NCBI GenBank assembly: GCA_964503615.1
Contig: CAZDBA010000224.1
Span: 1 to 5,592 of the forward strand
Source of the DNA: CAZDBA01 sp964503615
Lineage (GTDB): Bacteria > Planctomycetota > Planctomycetia > Pirellulales > Pirellulaceae
DNA length: 5,592 nt
Direction: 5' to 3'
Made by a program: the position numbers and the translations under genes
Shown here: positions 1 to 5,592 of the stretch, one piece after another
Layout: each line of letters opens with the position of its first letter
How positions within the stretch are numbered: position 1 is the stretch's first letter
The notes under the pieces: model-generated
The model's database searches: none
What the model saw: the letters and a program-made list of their open reading frames with translations, nothing else
Told to the model about the DNA's origin: nothing

Positions 1-40
1 AACTTGCTGGCTATCATTCGGCCCAGGAGCAAATACTTGT
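1..40 (-). other. Possible start of a next integron-like cassette (truncated by window edge)
   Basis: This short stretch lies on the far side of the attC-like repeat at 41-124, where the next minus-strand cassette would begin. On the minus strand there is an ATG at positions 17-15 that opens a frame reading M-I-A-S-K before the window ends, with an in-frame TTG five codons earlier. The ATG sits about 25-30 nt from the putative recombination edge, a plausible distance for a cassette gene. Five codons cannot prove a gene, so this is only a pointer to what may lie beyond the edge. Confidence 0.15.
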
Positions 41-124
41 GTGTAACAACGAGAGTCCGGACGGTGGATCATCCATATTCAAAAGCACGCGCAAGCCGGA
101 CTTCGGTGCATCACATTGTTATCC
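41..124 (-). repeat. attC-like recombination site downstream of the 259-aa gene
   Basis: This is an imperfect inverted repeat, read on the minus strand, with the architecture of an integron attC site. The outer arms are TAACAA (44-49) and TTGTTA (116-121), a 6-bp pairing. The inner arms are CGAGAGTCCGG (50-60) and CCGGACTTCG (96-105), which pair over 10 bp with a single unpaired G at 53, resembling the extrahelical base used by integron integrases to choose the strand. On the minus strand the left edge reads GGATAACAATG and the right edge GTTACAC, close to the R'' and R' boxes. It begins 9 nt after the stop codon of the neighbouring gene, the usual position for a cassette's own attC. The sequence style (GGATAACAA...GCACCG) matches repeats I recall from planctomycete genomes. 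No covariance-model search was possible. Confidence 0.68.
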
Positions 125-133
125 GCCGTGGCT

Positions 134-913
134 CTACCACTTGAGACCGGGATTTAGTTTCCTGTAAATTTTGCAATATTCTTCCGCCCTATCACCTAGT
201 TCTCGCTCGATTCCACCCGGCGCAATCGAGTGTTCGTCACCATACTTCTTGACGCGAGCAAGCCAGTTCTCATAACTTGGCCCTGCGTAAATTATATTCT
301 CAATCCAACCAGGCGTATCATTTATAGGCCCAGATATGTCTGGGCCATGGATGTATATCGCGACGCCATCATGAATCGGACTGTTCGTTGTCATGATCAC
401 TTGATCCCCATATAAAGAATTGGCAATCGACACATATTCTAACTCTCGCCATTCGGGCACCTCCGCAATTAGAGAATCCCAGAAATAGGCCCCTTTGGAT
501 TGCCATTCATCGCGGGACAGCAATTTGACAATTTTCTGAGATTCCTGACCGGGGCCACCAGGGATGTCATCGACTTCGGCGCGGATTTCTCCGTCACTGA
601 ATGGCTCGATTCCGGCCTGCCCGAGTGTTTGGAACACAAATAGGATGCCATACATAGGGAAGGCAGAATTACGGAGTTCTTGCCAGTTGTCTGAATACCA
701 ATTCCGCAATAACGGTCCATGTTTGTGTTTCCTCATTTCACGATAAAGGTCGGCAAGTTCGTTGATGGATGTTTCGTCTAGTGTTTCCGAGTACCATACG
801 TGGCGTTCGAGTTCTTCGTCGAAATGCGCAGTGGATGCGTGATCGCCATGAATTTCGGCAAGTGGGATCACATAACGAAGATTTATTGGTATATCTCGGG
901 GATCAATGGGCAT
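134..913 (-). CDS. Cassette-borne hypothetical protein, possibly SUKH/SMI1-KNR4-like
   Basis: This is a complete 259-residue protein with no signal peptide or membrane helix, so probably cytoplasmic. I do not recognise it with certainty. The C-terminal half has a pattern reminiscent of SUKH (SMI1/KNR4-like) domains: YVSIANSLYGDQVIM (160-174), then GVAIYIHG (183-190), then IIYAGPSYENWLARV (207-221), comparable to the family's 'I-x-x-x-x-x-G-D', 'V-Y-x-x-x-H' and 'a-x-S-F-x-x-W-L' blocks. Many bacterial SUKH proteins are immunity proteins against polymorphic toxins, but no toxin is visible here. The N-terminal third is acidic, helical and unassigned. The ATG is 4 nt from one attC-like repeat with no Shine-Dalgarno sequence, and the TAG is 9 nt from the other, so the gene appears to be the payload of an integron-like cassette. 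Expression would depend on an upstream promoter or one inside the repeat. The gene call is firm; the SUKH link is tentative. Confidence 0.85.
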   Translation of the reverse strand: MPIDPRDIPINLRYVIPLAEIHGDHASTAHFDEELERHVWYSETLDETSINELADLYREMRKHKHGPLLRNWYSDNWQELRNSAFPMYGILFVFQTLGQAGIEPFSDGEIRAEVDDIPGGPGQESQKIVKLLSRDEWQSKGAYFWDSLIAEVPEWRELEYVSIANSLYGDQVIMTTNSPIHDGVAIYIHGPDISGPINDTPGWIENIIYAGPSYENWLARVKKYGDEHSIAPGGIERELGDRAEEYCKIYRKLNPGLKW

Positions 914-917
914 GATA

Positions 918-1006
918 GAGCAACATAACGTCAGTGTTCACCAGGCCGCGGCAAACAAACTAACCATTCAAAAACCGCGCGGCCCCGCGGTTACGTATTG
1001 TTGTTC
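918..1006 (-). repeat. attC-like recombination site upstream of the 259-aa gene
   Basis: This is a second attC-like inverted repeat in the same minus-strand orientation. The outer arms GAGCAACA (918-925) and TGTTGTTC (999-1006) pair at 7 of 8 positions. Short ACGT boxes occur at 928-931 and 993-996, and an inner 7-bp perfect stem joins GGCCGCG (944-950) to CGCGGCC (978-984), leaving a 27-nt terminal loop. Read on the minus strand it starts GAACAACAATACGT and ends GGTGAACACTGACGTTATGT, so the putative cleavage triplet GTT is at 929-927. It differs in inner sequence from the 41-124 repeat but shares its layout and nearly its length, which is typical of attC sites from different cassettes. The DNA beyond its right edge holds no minus-strand gene, so this may be the first site of a cluster. 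Confidence 0.65.
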
Positions 1007-1317
1007 GGCGATTGCAGTCGTTTGTTCAGGCGGATAACTATCTACTTATCCCGCAGAGTTGCGGGATAAGTACGGGAAAATGTACTTATACGTTCGGGAT
1101 AAGTCTACTTATCCCGAAATCACATGTCAAATTGTCATGTTTCCATAATCGGTTTTCGAGCGGAATCTTGGCCAATTTTTAAATACCTGCTGGCCCGCTT
1201 GCGGCACCTTCAGCAAGTTTCCCCCTTCGACAGGCCGCTACGTTGAGATCAAATTGCCGCATTGAAATCCCAAGCTATTTTATTAACTCTGAAATTCTTT
1301 TTTGAAACCTGCCAAAA
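1007..1317. other. Non-coding spacer between cassette and ATPase gene
   Basis: No credible gene is visible on either strand. Its left part carries the paired palindromes listed separately. At 1029-1038 the decamer GGCGGATAAC matches, in inverted orientation, the outer edge of the attC-like repeat at 118-127. The right part must hold the promoter of the ATPase gene. A weak sigma70-like candidate is TTGCCG (1254-1259), a 16-nt spacer, then TATTTT (1276-1281), but this is not distinctive in AT-rich sequence. No rho-independent terminator is seen. Confidence 0.6.
1043..1118. repeat. Two adjacent perfect palindromes with a shared CTTATCCCG core
   Basis: The first palindrome (1043-1072) has perfect 13-nt arms, TACTTATCCCGCA and its complement, around a 4-nt GAGT loop. 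The second (1093-1118) has perfect 11-nt arms, TTCGGGATAAG and its complement, around TCTA; as double-stranded DNA the symmetry extends one further base pair per arm. The core nonamer CTTATCCCG therefore occurs four times, in the order forward, reverse, reverse, forward. A degenerate copy (GTACTTATACG) lies between them at 1083-1093. Neither hairpin is followed by a T-run, so they are poor terminators. They could be operator sites, REP/BIME-like or transposon-derived palindromes, or RNA hairpins in a leader of the ATPase transcript. The symmetry is directly visible; the role is unknown. Confidence 0.9.
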
Positions 1318-2481
1318 ATGCTGCATACGTTTGCTGTCTCTGGATACCGCTCACTGATGGACAACGTATTTTGTCTGGGGCAGTTGAATGTGGTGACTGG
1401 TGCCAATGGAAGCGGGAAATCGAGTTTGTATCGGGCGCTGCGTTTGATTAGCGCAACAGCCGAAGGGCGGCTGATTCAGTCGCTGGCGAGAGAAGGTGGG
1501 TTGCAGTCGACGCTGTGGGCCGGGCCAGAAAAGTTTTCTCAGCAGATGTTGGATGGGGATGTTCCGGTCCAAGGCACCGTTCGCAAGAAACCTGTTTCGT
1601 TGAGACTGGGATTCTCTAGTAGTGAATATAGTTACTGCATTGATTTGGGGCTGCCATCACACCAACGAACTGCTTTTGCACTGGATCCGATCATTAAACG
1701 CGAATGTTTGTGGCGCGGTCCTTCGCGGGAGACTCGGGATTTGATTGCTGATCGAAAAGCGTCTCTTTTACGTGTTCGGCAACAGCGTAAATGGGAAGAG
1801 GTAAACGTGCCTCTGTCTACGTCGACCAGTATGTTGACCGAGTTTGCCGATCCCGAACGTGGGCCCGAGTTGATTCTTTTAAGAGACTCGATTCGTTCGT
1901 GGCGGTTCTACGATCATTTTCGTACTGACGTTGATGCACCGGCACGACAAGTTCAAATCGGCACTTACACGCCGGTGCTGTCCAGCGAAGGAGACGATTT
2001 AGCAGCAGCACTGCAAACGATTCGCGAGTCTGGTCACGATGCATTGTTGAACTGTGCGATTGGTGATGCGTTTCCAGGTTCAGAGCTTACCATTCGAAGT
2101 TCGGGCGAGGCACGATTCGAATTGTTTCTTAGCCAAGACGGAATGCTAAGGCCTTTGCGAGCAGCTGAGCTTTCGGATGGAACGCTTAGATTTTTGTTCC
2201 TTGCCGCAGCGCTACTCACCCCTCAACCGCCAGAGCTGATGGTGCTTAACGAACCGGAAACGAGTCTGCATCCGGATTTGTTGCCGGCGCTGGGAAGGTT
2301 GATCGTCGAGTATTCACAGCAGCATCAGATTTTGGTCGTGACGCATGCGTTACCGCTGATCGAGGAACTTGTCGCCAACGATCAGTGCGCCCATTTTCAA
2401 TTAGAGAAAATGTTTGGGGCAACGAAGTTGATGGAGATTGATGAATTCGATTTGCCATATTGGGAGTGGCCAAAACGGTAG
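1318..2481 (+). CDS. AAA/ABC-type predicted ATPase (COG4637-like, AAA_21 group)
   Basis: This is a complete 387-residue soluble ATPase of the SMC/RecF/ABC-like P-loop class. The N-terminus 'FAVSGYRSL' leads into a Walker A loop GANGSGKS at 28-35. A signature-like LSDGT is at 285-289, Walker B LMVLNEPE at 307-314 followed by TSLHPDLL, and a switch histidine in VVTHA at 341-344. The segment between the motifs (about 60-270) is the family's variable insertion and contains no recognisable nuclease. The order of motifs, the 'NEPETSLHPDLLP' block and the length fit stand-alone predicted ATPases of the COG4637 type; OLD nucleases would carry a C-terminal TOPRIM domain, which is absent. Asparagine replaces the usual first Walker B aspartate, which I recall as normal in this group. 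The ATG at 1318 has no clear Shine-Dalgarno sequence. No partner gene is adjacent, so its cellular role (DNA repair, defence or other) cannot be assigned. Confidence 0.93.
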   Translation: MLHTFAVSGYRSLMDNVFCLGQLNVVTGANGSGKSSLYRALRLISATAEGRLIQSLAREGGLQSTLWAGPEKFSQQMLDGDVPVQGTVRKKPVSLRLGFSSSEYSYCIDLGLPSHQRTAFALDPIIKRECLWRGPSRETRDLIADRKASLLRVRQQRKWEEVNVPLSTSTSMLTEFADPERGPELILLRDSIRSWRFYDHFRTDVDAPARQVQIGTYTPVLSSEGDDLAAALQTIRESGHDALLNCAIGDAFPGSELTIRSSGEARFELFLSQDGMLRPLRAAELSDGTLRFLFLAAALLTPQPPELMVLNEPETSLHPDLLPALGRLIVEYSQQHQILVVTHALPLIEELVANDQCAHFQLEKMFGATKLMEIDEFDLPYWEWPKR

Positions 2482-2605
2482 AGCGGTTTATGGTCGAGTT
2501 CGCTTGTTGGTTCTTGATCGTAAGCCAGGTGCAATTTGAGATACGTATCGCTTTCACGAATTTCCCCCGGTGTATAAAAGAGAAAACGAAGCAACGACCC
2601 CTTGT

Positions 2606-2779
2606 GTCTCTGCCGTGGGAACCTTTGGCCTCGCGTTAATTGGAGTTCGCCTAAATGGTGGCAAGCTGTTGATGCCTTTCGATATAACCAGTTTGCCAGA
2701 GGCGCCTACTTCTAAGAACGAGAAAGATAACAATCCGTTCCGCTCAGAGGCTGTATTGTCTCGGAAACCCGACGCGTAA
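2606..2779 (+). pseudogene. Remnant of a paralogous membrane-protein gene (C-terminal helix and tail)
   Basis: Codons 2606-2707 translate to a segment beginning VSAVGTFGLALIGVRLNGG that aligns without gaps to the last helix of the membrane protein encoded at 5489-5590. By hand count 79 of 102 bases and 23 of 34 residues are identical. Many differences are at third codon positions, meaning the two copies diverged for some time while still coding. The frame continues to a TAA at 2777-2779 that lies inside the palindromic repeat. Upstream of 2606 the homology stops in this frame: the seven other membrane helices are missing. An open frame does reach back to a GTG at 2570, so a 69-aa product is formally possible, but its first 12 residues do not resemble the family. 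I read it as the relic of a truncated duplicate, lying directly before the propeller gene. Confidence 0.7.
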
Positions 2780-2860
2780 GCGAGGAACAGCTTGCCTTCG
2801 TCCTCGCTAACGCGTCGGGTTACCATTCCTAAGAGTTTAAAAAATGACAGCCTCTCCGCG
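2741..2860. repeat. Nested palindromic repeat element (planctomycete-type GACGCGTAAGCGAGG)
   Basis: The core has two 23-nt arms (2763-2785 and 2802-2824) that are inverse copies with only two mismatches: GGAAACCCGACGCGTAAG... against its complement. They flank a 16-nt loop. Further out, CGCTCAGAGGCTGT (2741-2754) and ACAGCCTCTCCGCG (2847-2860) form a second pair of inverted arms, 12 of 14 matching, so the whole 120-nt unit is symmetric. This organisation is MITE-like or REP-like. From memory, closely similar GACGCGTAAGCGAGG palindromes are abundant between planctomycete genes and give rise to spurious 'TRRVSE...' proteins. It supplies the stop codon of the preceding remnant. There is no T-run for a classical terminator. 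Confidence 0.85.
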
Positions 2861-3015
2861 AAAAAAGCGCTGGCGCACAAACCCGATACTTTCCCAAAGC
2901 GAAAGGTGGCTGTAGGCATTGGGTTAGGATCTTACCCAAAAACCCAGCTTTGCAATTCTCTTGTGCCTGCTGACGATGATTTGAGCTTTGGATTGGGCAG
3001 CGATACAATTTCATC

Positions 3016-4725
3016 ATGTCCAAAATGAACACCCAGTTCAGAATCGTATTGCTGATAGCTGTATTGTTTCTCCTTTCCGGCTTGGGGCGTCAACTTCTTG
3101 CCCAGACAGAACCGTCCGAACTGGATCAATATCAGCTGAAAACAAGCCGTGAGGTTCTGGTCGAATACCAACTCGCCCCAACCCCAACAGGAGCCAGGAA
3201 GTTTCTGTCCGCTTTACTGCCAGAAGCGACTATTGATCCGGAGATCGAAGTTCTCGTTGGGCAACTGGGTAGCGACAAATACGATTTGCGTCGGGCTGCC
3301 GAGGTCAAATTAGTTGCCAAGGGGGCAAGGGCACTTCGCGCGTTAACGGTCGCCTCTAAGTCAGCCAGCACCGAAGCTCGCGTTCGATCACGACGCTGTA
3401 TTGAACAAATCAAACTCGTCTCGCCATCAATAGTGCGGTCGGCAATTCAAGTGCTGCACTACGACAATAGGCCCGAGGAGCTAGAAGCATTTCCTGCTGA
3501 TCAGCGTGTCCAGCTATTGATGAAGTTGTTCGACGTTGTTGATGACGATTTGGACAAGCGTATTTTGTGTGCCGCAATTTTTGAAAACGCTGGGCCGAAT
3601 TCCCAAGAGCTTGTAACAGCCGGACTGGAATCAGATCACACATCGTTGCGACTGTTCTGCGTCAGAGCACTGCCCAAATGTTTCTCGTCGCTCGAGCTAA
3701 AGAAATTTGAACGACTGATCTCCAGCGATGATATTGAGCTCTCGTTTGAAGCCATTCGGTCGTTTGGCGAAGAATTCCCGGAGGCCTCTCTCGCACAATT
3801 GGTTCGACTTTTGGAAGCCGATTCGACCAACGATCGTTCTCAGGCGATCGTTATGTTGCGGCGACTTTCTGGCGAAGAATTTGGTTACTCTAAAGACGGC
3901 GATGTTGCAAAACGGAAAGCATCCGTGGAGAAATGGAAGCAGTGGTGTGATCGCAATGCAAACGAAGCAGCCTTGGATTTCGCCAAGTTAAACTTGCCTG
4001 TTTATCAAACTCCGCGGGGGTTTTTGGTTACTGTTAATGGAGTGGGCGTAACGATTCTGGACGCGAAAGGAAAAGTTGTTCGCGAGGTCGATGTGGCGTT
4101 GTATGACGCACAGGACTGTGGAAACGGTAGATTGTTGGTTTCTGAGCGAGACAAGTCCCGAGTTAGCCTGTTGGACCAGCGGACAGGTAAGACGATTCGG
4201 TCCATTAGTGAAATAATTTCTGTAACGGATGCGGAGTTGCTGGAAAATGGAAATATCCTTGGGCTGCATGGGACAGGAATAGTGACCGAACATGATGTCA
4301 ACGGAAAAGTGGTCCGTGAGTTTGGCGGGCTGAACAATCCTTTTGACGTAGACCGTCTGTCAAACGGCAACACCATCGTGGCAGATTCTGGCAACGACCG
4401 GTTGGTCGAATTCGACGGTGAAGGAAAAATCGTCTGGGAGAAAACCGATTTAGCTTTTCCCAACAATGTATTCAGAATGGAAGACGGCCGAACACTGTAC
4501 ACGACTTATACGTCTGGCGACGTCGTAATGTTGGGGCCAGACGGAAAAGAGCTATGGCGAACCCATTTGGACGGCACGTTGTACGCCGTCTATTGTGCCG
4601 AGGGAGAAGTCTATGTTGCCGATGGAGGCAACCAGACAATTTGGGTGCTTGAAATGAACGGCAAACGATTACGTTCGATCAATATCGGTTTCGCCTTTTG
4701 CGATGTCGGCTTTATTACGAAATGA
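3016..4725 (+). CDS. Exported HEAT-like / six-blade beta-propeller protein
   Basis: This is a complete 569-residue protein. Residues 8-29 form a hydrophobic signal segment (IVLLIAVLFLL...) ending in LLAQ, a plausible signal peptidase site, so it is probably exported. Residues 75-325 are alpha-helical with HEAT-like repeats (for example LGSDKYDLRRAAEVKLVAKG at 84-103, and LESDHTSLRLFCVRALPKC at 204-222). They end in FGYSKDG...EKWKQWCDRN, a pattern I recall from planctomycete HEAT proteins. Residues 330-566 form a beta-propeller: the motif 'D-x-x-G-K-x-x-R' recurs at about 347, 385, 425, 465, 505 and 544, a 39-40-residue period giving six blades of NHL/PQQ-like type (NGNTIVADSGNDRLVEFD is the clearest). 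No catalytic residues are evident; a binding or scaffold role in the periplasm is inferred. ATG 3016 was chosen; ATG 3025 is an alternative, and neither has a Shine-Dalgarno sequence. The next gene follows after 7 nt. Confidence 0.9.
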   Translation: MSKMNTQFRIVLLIAVLFLLSGLGRQLLAQTEPSELDQYQLKTSREVLVEYQLAPTPTGARKFLSALLPEATIDPEIEVLVGQLGSDKYDLRRAAEVKLVAKGARALRALTVASKSASTEARVRSRRCIEQIKLVSPSIVRSAIQVLHYDNRPEELEAFPADQRVQLLMKLFDVVDDDLDKRILCAAIFENAGPNSQELVTAGLESDHTSLRLFCVRALPKCFSSLELKKFERLISSDDIELSFEAIRSFGEEFPEASLAQLVRLLEADSTNDRSQAIVMLRRLSGEEFGYSKDGDVAKRKASVEKWKQWCDRNANEAALDFAKLNLPVYQTPRGFLVTVNGVGVTILDAKGKVVREVDVALYDAQDCGNGRLLVSERDKSRVSLLDQRTGKTIRSISEIISVTDAELLENGNILGLHGTGIVTEHDVNGKVVREFGGLNNPFDVDRLSNGNTIVADSGNDRLVEFDGEGKIVWEKTDLAFPNNVFRMEDGRTLYTTYTSGDVVMLGPDGKELWRTHLDGTLYAVYCAEGEVYVADGGNQTIWVLEMNGKRLRSINIGFAFCDVGFITK

Positions 4726-4732
4726 TATCTAA

Positions 4733-5592
4733 ATGCCTAATCCAGATTCAATGGACTTGCCACCGAGCGCAAATGAGCGAGATGAGCCACATGTCAGTAG
4801 CGAACCTGACGGGCGCCTGTTAATTGCGGTTGCGATCGTCAGTGTTTTGTCACCTCTGCTACTGCCGGCCATTGTGGAAAGTATTTCCAATTTTGATGGC
4901 ATTCTAAGGCTGCTTGGAGAACTGGTTTTTTGCATTGCCATGGGTTCGTATTTTGTTGGACCATTGATTTGCTGCATCTTCCTTGCATTGTCGAAGTTTT
5001 CGCTGAGCGACCGCTGGGCCTGGACGGTGGGATTGTCGCTCGGTTGGCTCTTGATCTACACGTTTGGAATCGGGGCAATCTACGAGGGATTTGAAGTGAG
5101 TATTTTACTCGCAGTCCCTTCTTTTTTGCTTGCAATCGTACTCCCATTTTTTGCCCTACGATCGTTTTTGGGATGGCAGATCTCTTTGCGCCAAGACGAA
5201 CTTCCCACACGGCAAAGCCTGAAAGTTAGCGATTTGATGCGTTTTACGGCCACTGTTTCTGTGGCAATTGCTCTACCGCAACTCTCCGAATATTGGGCGG
5301 AAACCTTGCTTGCGAGTATTGTTCTGTTCTGCTTGAGCCTGATTGTTCTCGTACCGGTTGTGTATCTGTTGATGCGACAGGACGGCTACTGGAATTGTCT
5401 GATGGTGCTCTGCGTTGCTGTGGGATTCATGGCTTTGGCGCAATCTGTTTTCGGTGATTTTCCAGACCCCAGACTTGTGATTGCCCTTGTCTCTGCTATC
5501 GGAACCTTCGGCCTCGCGCTAGTTGGAATTCGTATATATGGTTGCAAGCTTTTGACGCATTCGGATATAGTCAGTTTGCCTGAGAACCCCAC
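4733..5592 (+). CDS. Multi-pass membrane protein, C-terminus beyond the window
   Basis: An uninterrupted frame of 286 codons runs from ATG 4733 off the right edge. The first 27 residues are polar (MPNPDSMDLPPSANERDEPH...). Hydrophobic segments follow at about 28-50, 58-86, 97-117, 122-146, 168-183, 190-214, 221-240 and 247-268, suggesting about eight membrane passes, the fifth being weak. The segment around 162-181 (SLKVSDLMRFTATVSVAIAL) resembles the 'S-x-x-D-L-L-x-x-T' helices that I recall from planctomycete membrane proteins. No transport, enzyme or peptidase motif is evident, so no function is assigned. The ATG is 7 nt after the stop of the propeller gene, so the two are probably co-transcribed and perhaps translationally coupled. 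Its last helix is duplicated at 2606-2707. By comparison with that remnant, the stop codon may lie some tens of codons past the edge. Confidence 0.85.
   Translation, partial: MPNPDSMDLPPSANERDEPHVSSEPDGRLLIAVAIVSVLSPLLLPAIVESISNFDGILRLLGELVFCIAMGSYFVGPLICCIFLALSKFSLSDRWAWTVGLSLGWLLIYTFGIGAIYEGFEVSILLAVPSFLLAIVLPFFALRSFLGWQISLRQDELPTRQSLKVSDLMRFTATVSVAIALPQLSEYWAETLLASIVLFCLSLIVLVPVVYLLMRQDGYWNCLMVLCVAVGFMALAQSVFGDFPDPRLVIALVSAIGTFGLALVGIRIYGCKLLTHSDIVSLPENP
5489..5590 (+). repeat. Diverged duplicate of 2606-2707 inside the membrane-protein gene
   Basis: These 34 in-frame codons (VSAIGTFGLALVGIRIYG... to SLPENP) match 2606-2707 without gaps at 79 of 102 bases by hand count. They encode the last predicted membrane helix and the start of the cytoplasmic or periplasmic tail. 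The match reaches the window edge, so the true right limit is unseen. Confidence 0.85.

Larger units (their letters stand above)
2482..3015. other. Intergenic region with gene remnant and palindromic repeat
   Basis: This 534-nt stretch separates the ATPase gene from the propeller gene. It contains a membrane-protein gene remnant (2606-2779) and a nested palindromic repeat (2741-2860), both listed separately. 2482-2605 shows no convincing homology to anything else in the window. 2861-3015 must contain the promoter and leader of the downstream operon, but I see no clear -35/-10 pair. A 6-bp hairpin (TTGGGT 2919-2924 with ACCCAA 2934-2939) lacks a T-tract. Confidence 0.7.

Noticed and set aside
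1043..1118. CRISPR array or DnaA-box cluster
   Set aside because: There are only two palindromic units in opposite arrangement without regular spacers, and TTATCCCG departs from the DnaA box TTATNCACA.
1318..2481. OLD-family nuclease or multi-gene defence system
   Set aside because: The protein ends shortly after the switch histidine with no TOPRIM domain, and no nuclease, reverse transcriptase or effector gene is adjacent.
2554..2919. 121-residue minus-strand open frame (MPTATFRFGK... including TRRVSEDEG)
   Set aside because: It runs antisense through the membrane-gene remnant and across both arms of the palindromic repeat. The coding signal belongs to the plus strand, where codon-wise homology to 5489-5590 is clear. 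Similar 'TRRVSE' proteins are typical artefacts of this repeat.
2919..2939. Rho-independent terminator hairpin
   Set aside because: The stem is only 6 bp with a 9-nt loop and no T-tract on either strand.
2792..3028. 78-residue plus-strand open frame with a TTG start
   Set aside because: It begins inside the palindromic repeat and overlaps the propeller gene start, with no recognisable domain.
4005..4502. 165-residue minus-strand open frame
   Set aside because: It is fully antisense to the propeller half of the 569-aa protein, whose periodic repeats show the plus strand is coding.
4839..5210. 123-residue minus-strand open frame
   Set aside because: It is antisense to the membrane-protein gene, which has a continuous plus-strand frame with regular hydrophobic helices.

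Overview
The window looks like chromosomal DNA of a planctomycete (Planctomycetota, probably a Pirellulaceae-type marine lineage). This is inferred from several things. Two structured repeats have the look I associate with planctomycete attC-like repeats (GGATAACAA / GGTGAAC...GTTAT edges). A GACGCGTAAGCGAGG palindrome resembles abundant planctomycete intergenic repeats. There is a secreted HEAT/propeller protein, a membrane protein with an SxxDLMRFTATVSVAIAL helix, and start codons without clear Shine-Dalgarno sequences. No taxonomic marker gene is present, so this rests on recall, not a search.

Layout. Positions 1-1006 hold an integron-like gene cassette read on the minus strand. A 259-aa gene (913 to 134) is bounded on both sides by attC-like imperfect inverted repeats (918-1006 before its start, 41-124 after its stop). 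The start codon is 4 nt from one repeat and the stop codon 9 nt from the other, as in integron cassettes. A further cassette may begin at 1-40. No integrase is visible. Positions 1007-1317 are non-coding and carry two neighbouring perfect palindromes built on the same CTTATCCCG core. A plus-strand gene at 1318-2481 encodes a complete stand-alone AAA/ABC-type ATPase of the COG4637-like 'predicted ATPase' group.

Positions 2482-3015 are intergenic but not empty. They contain a fragment (2606-2779) homologous to the C-terminus of the membrane protein at the right end of the window, followed by a nested palindromic repeat (2741-2860). A probable two-gene operon follows on the plus strand: a 569-aa exported protein with an alpha-helical HEAT-like half and a six-blade beta-propeller half (3016-4725), then, 7 nt later, a multi-pass membrane protein (4733 to beyond 5592) that runs off the window.

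How it fits together. The membrane protein and the exported propeller protein are likely made together and may act together at the envelope; their function is unknown. The membrane-gene remnant lies directly upstream of the propeller gene. This suggests an ancestral tandem duplication of a [propeller-membrane protein] unit whose upstream copy has been almost entirely lost, perhaps when the ATPase and cassette DNA arrived. The most noteworthy items are the attC-bounded cassette, the paired palindromes and the duplicated membrane-protein tail.
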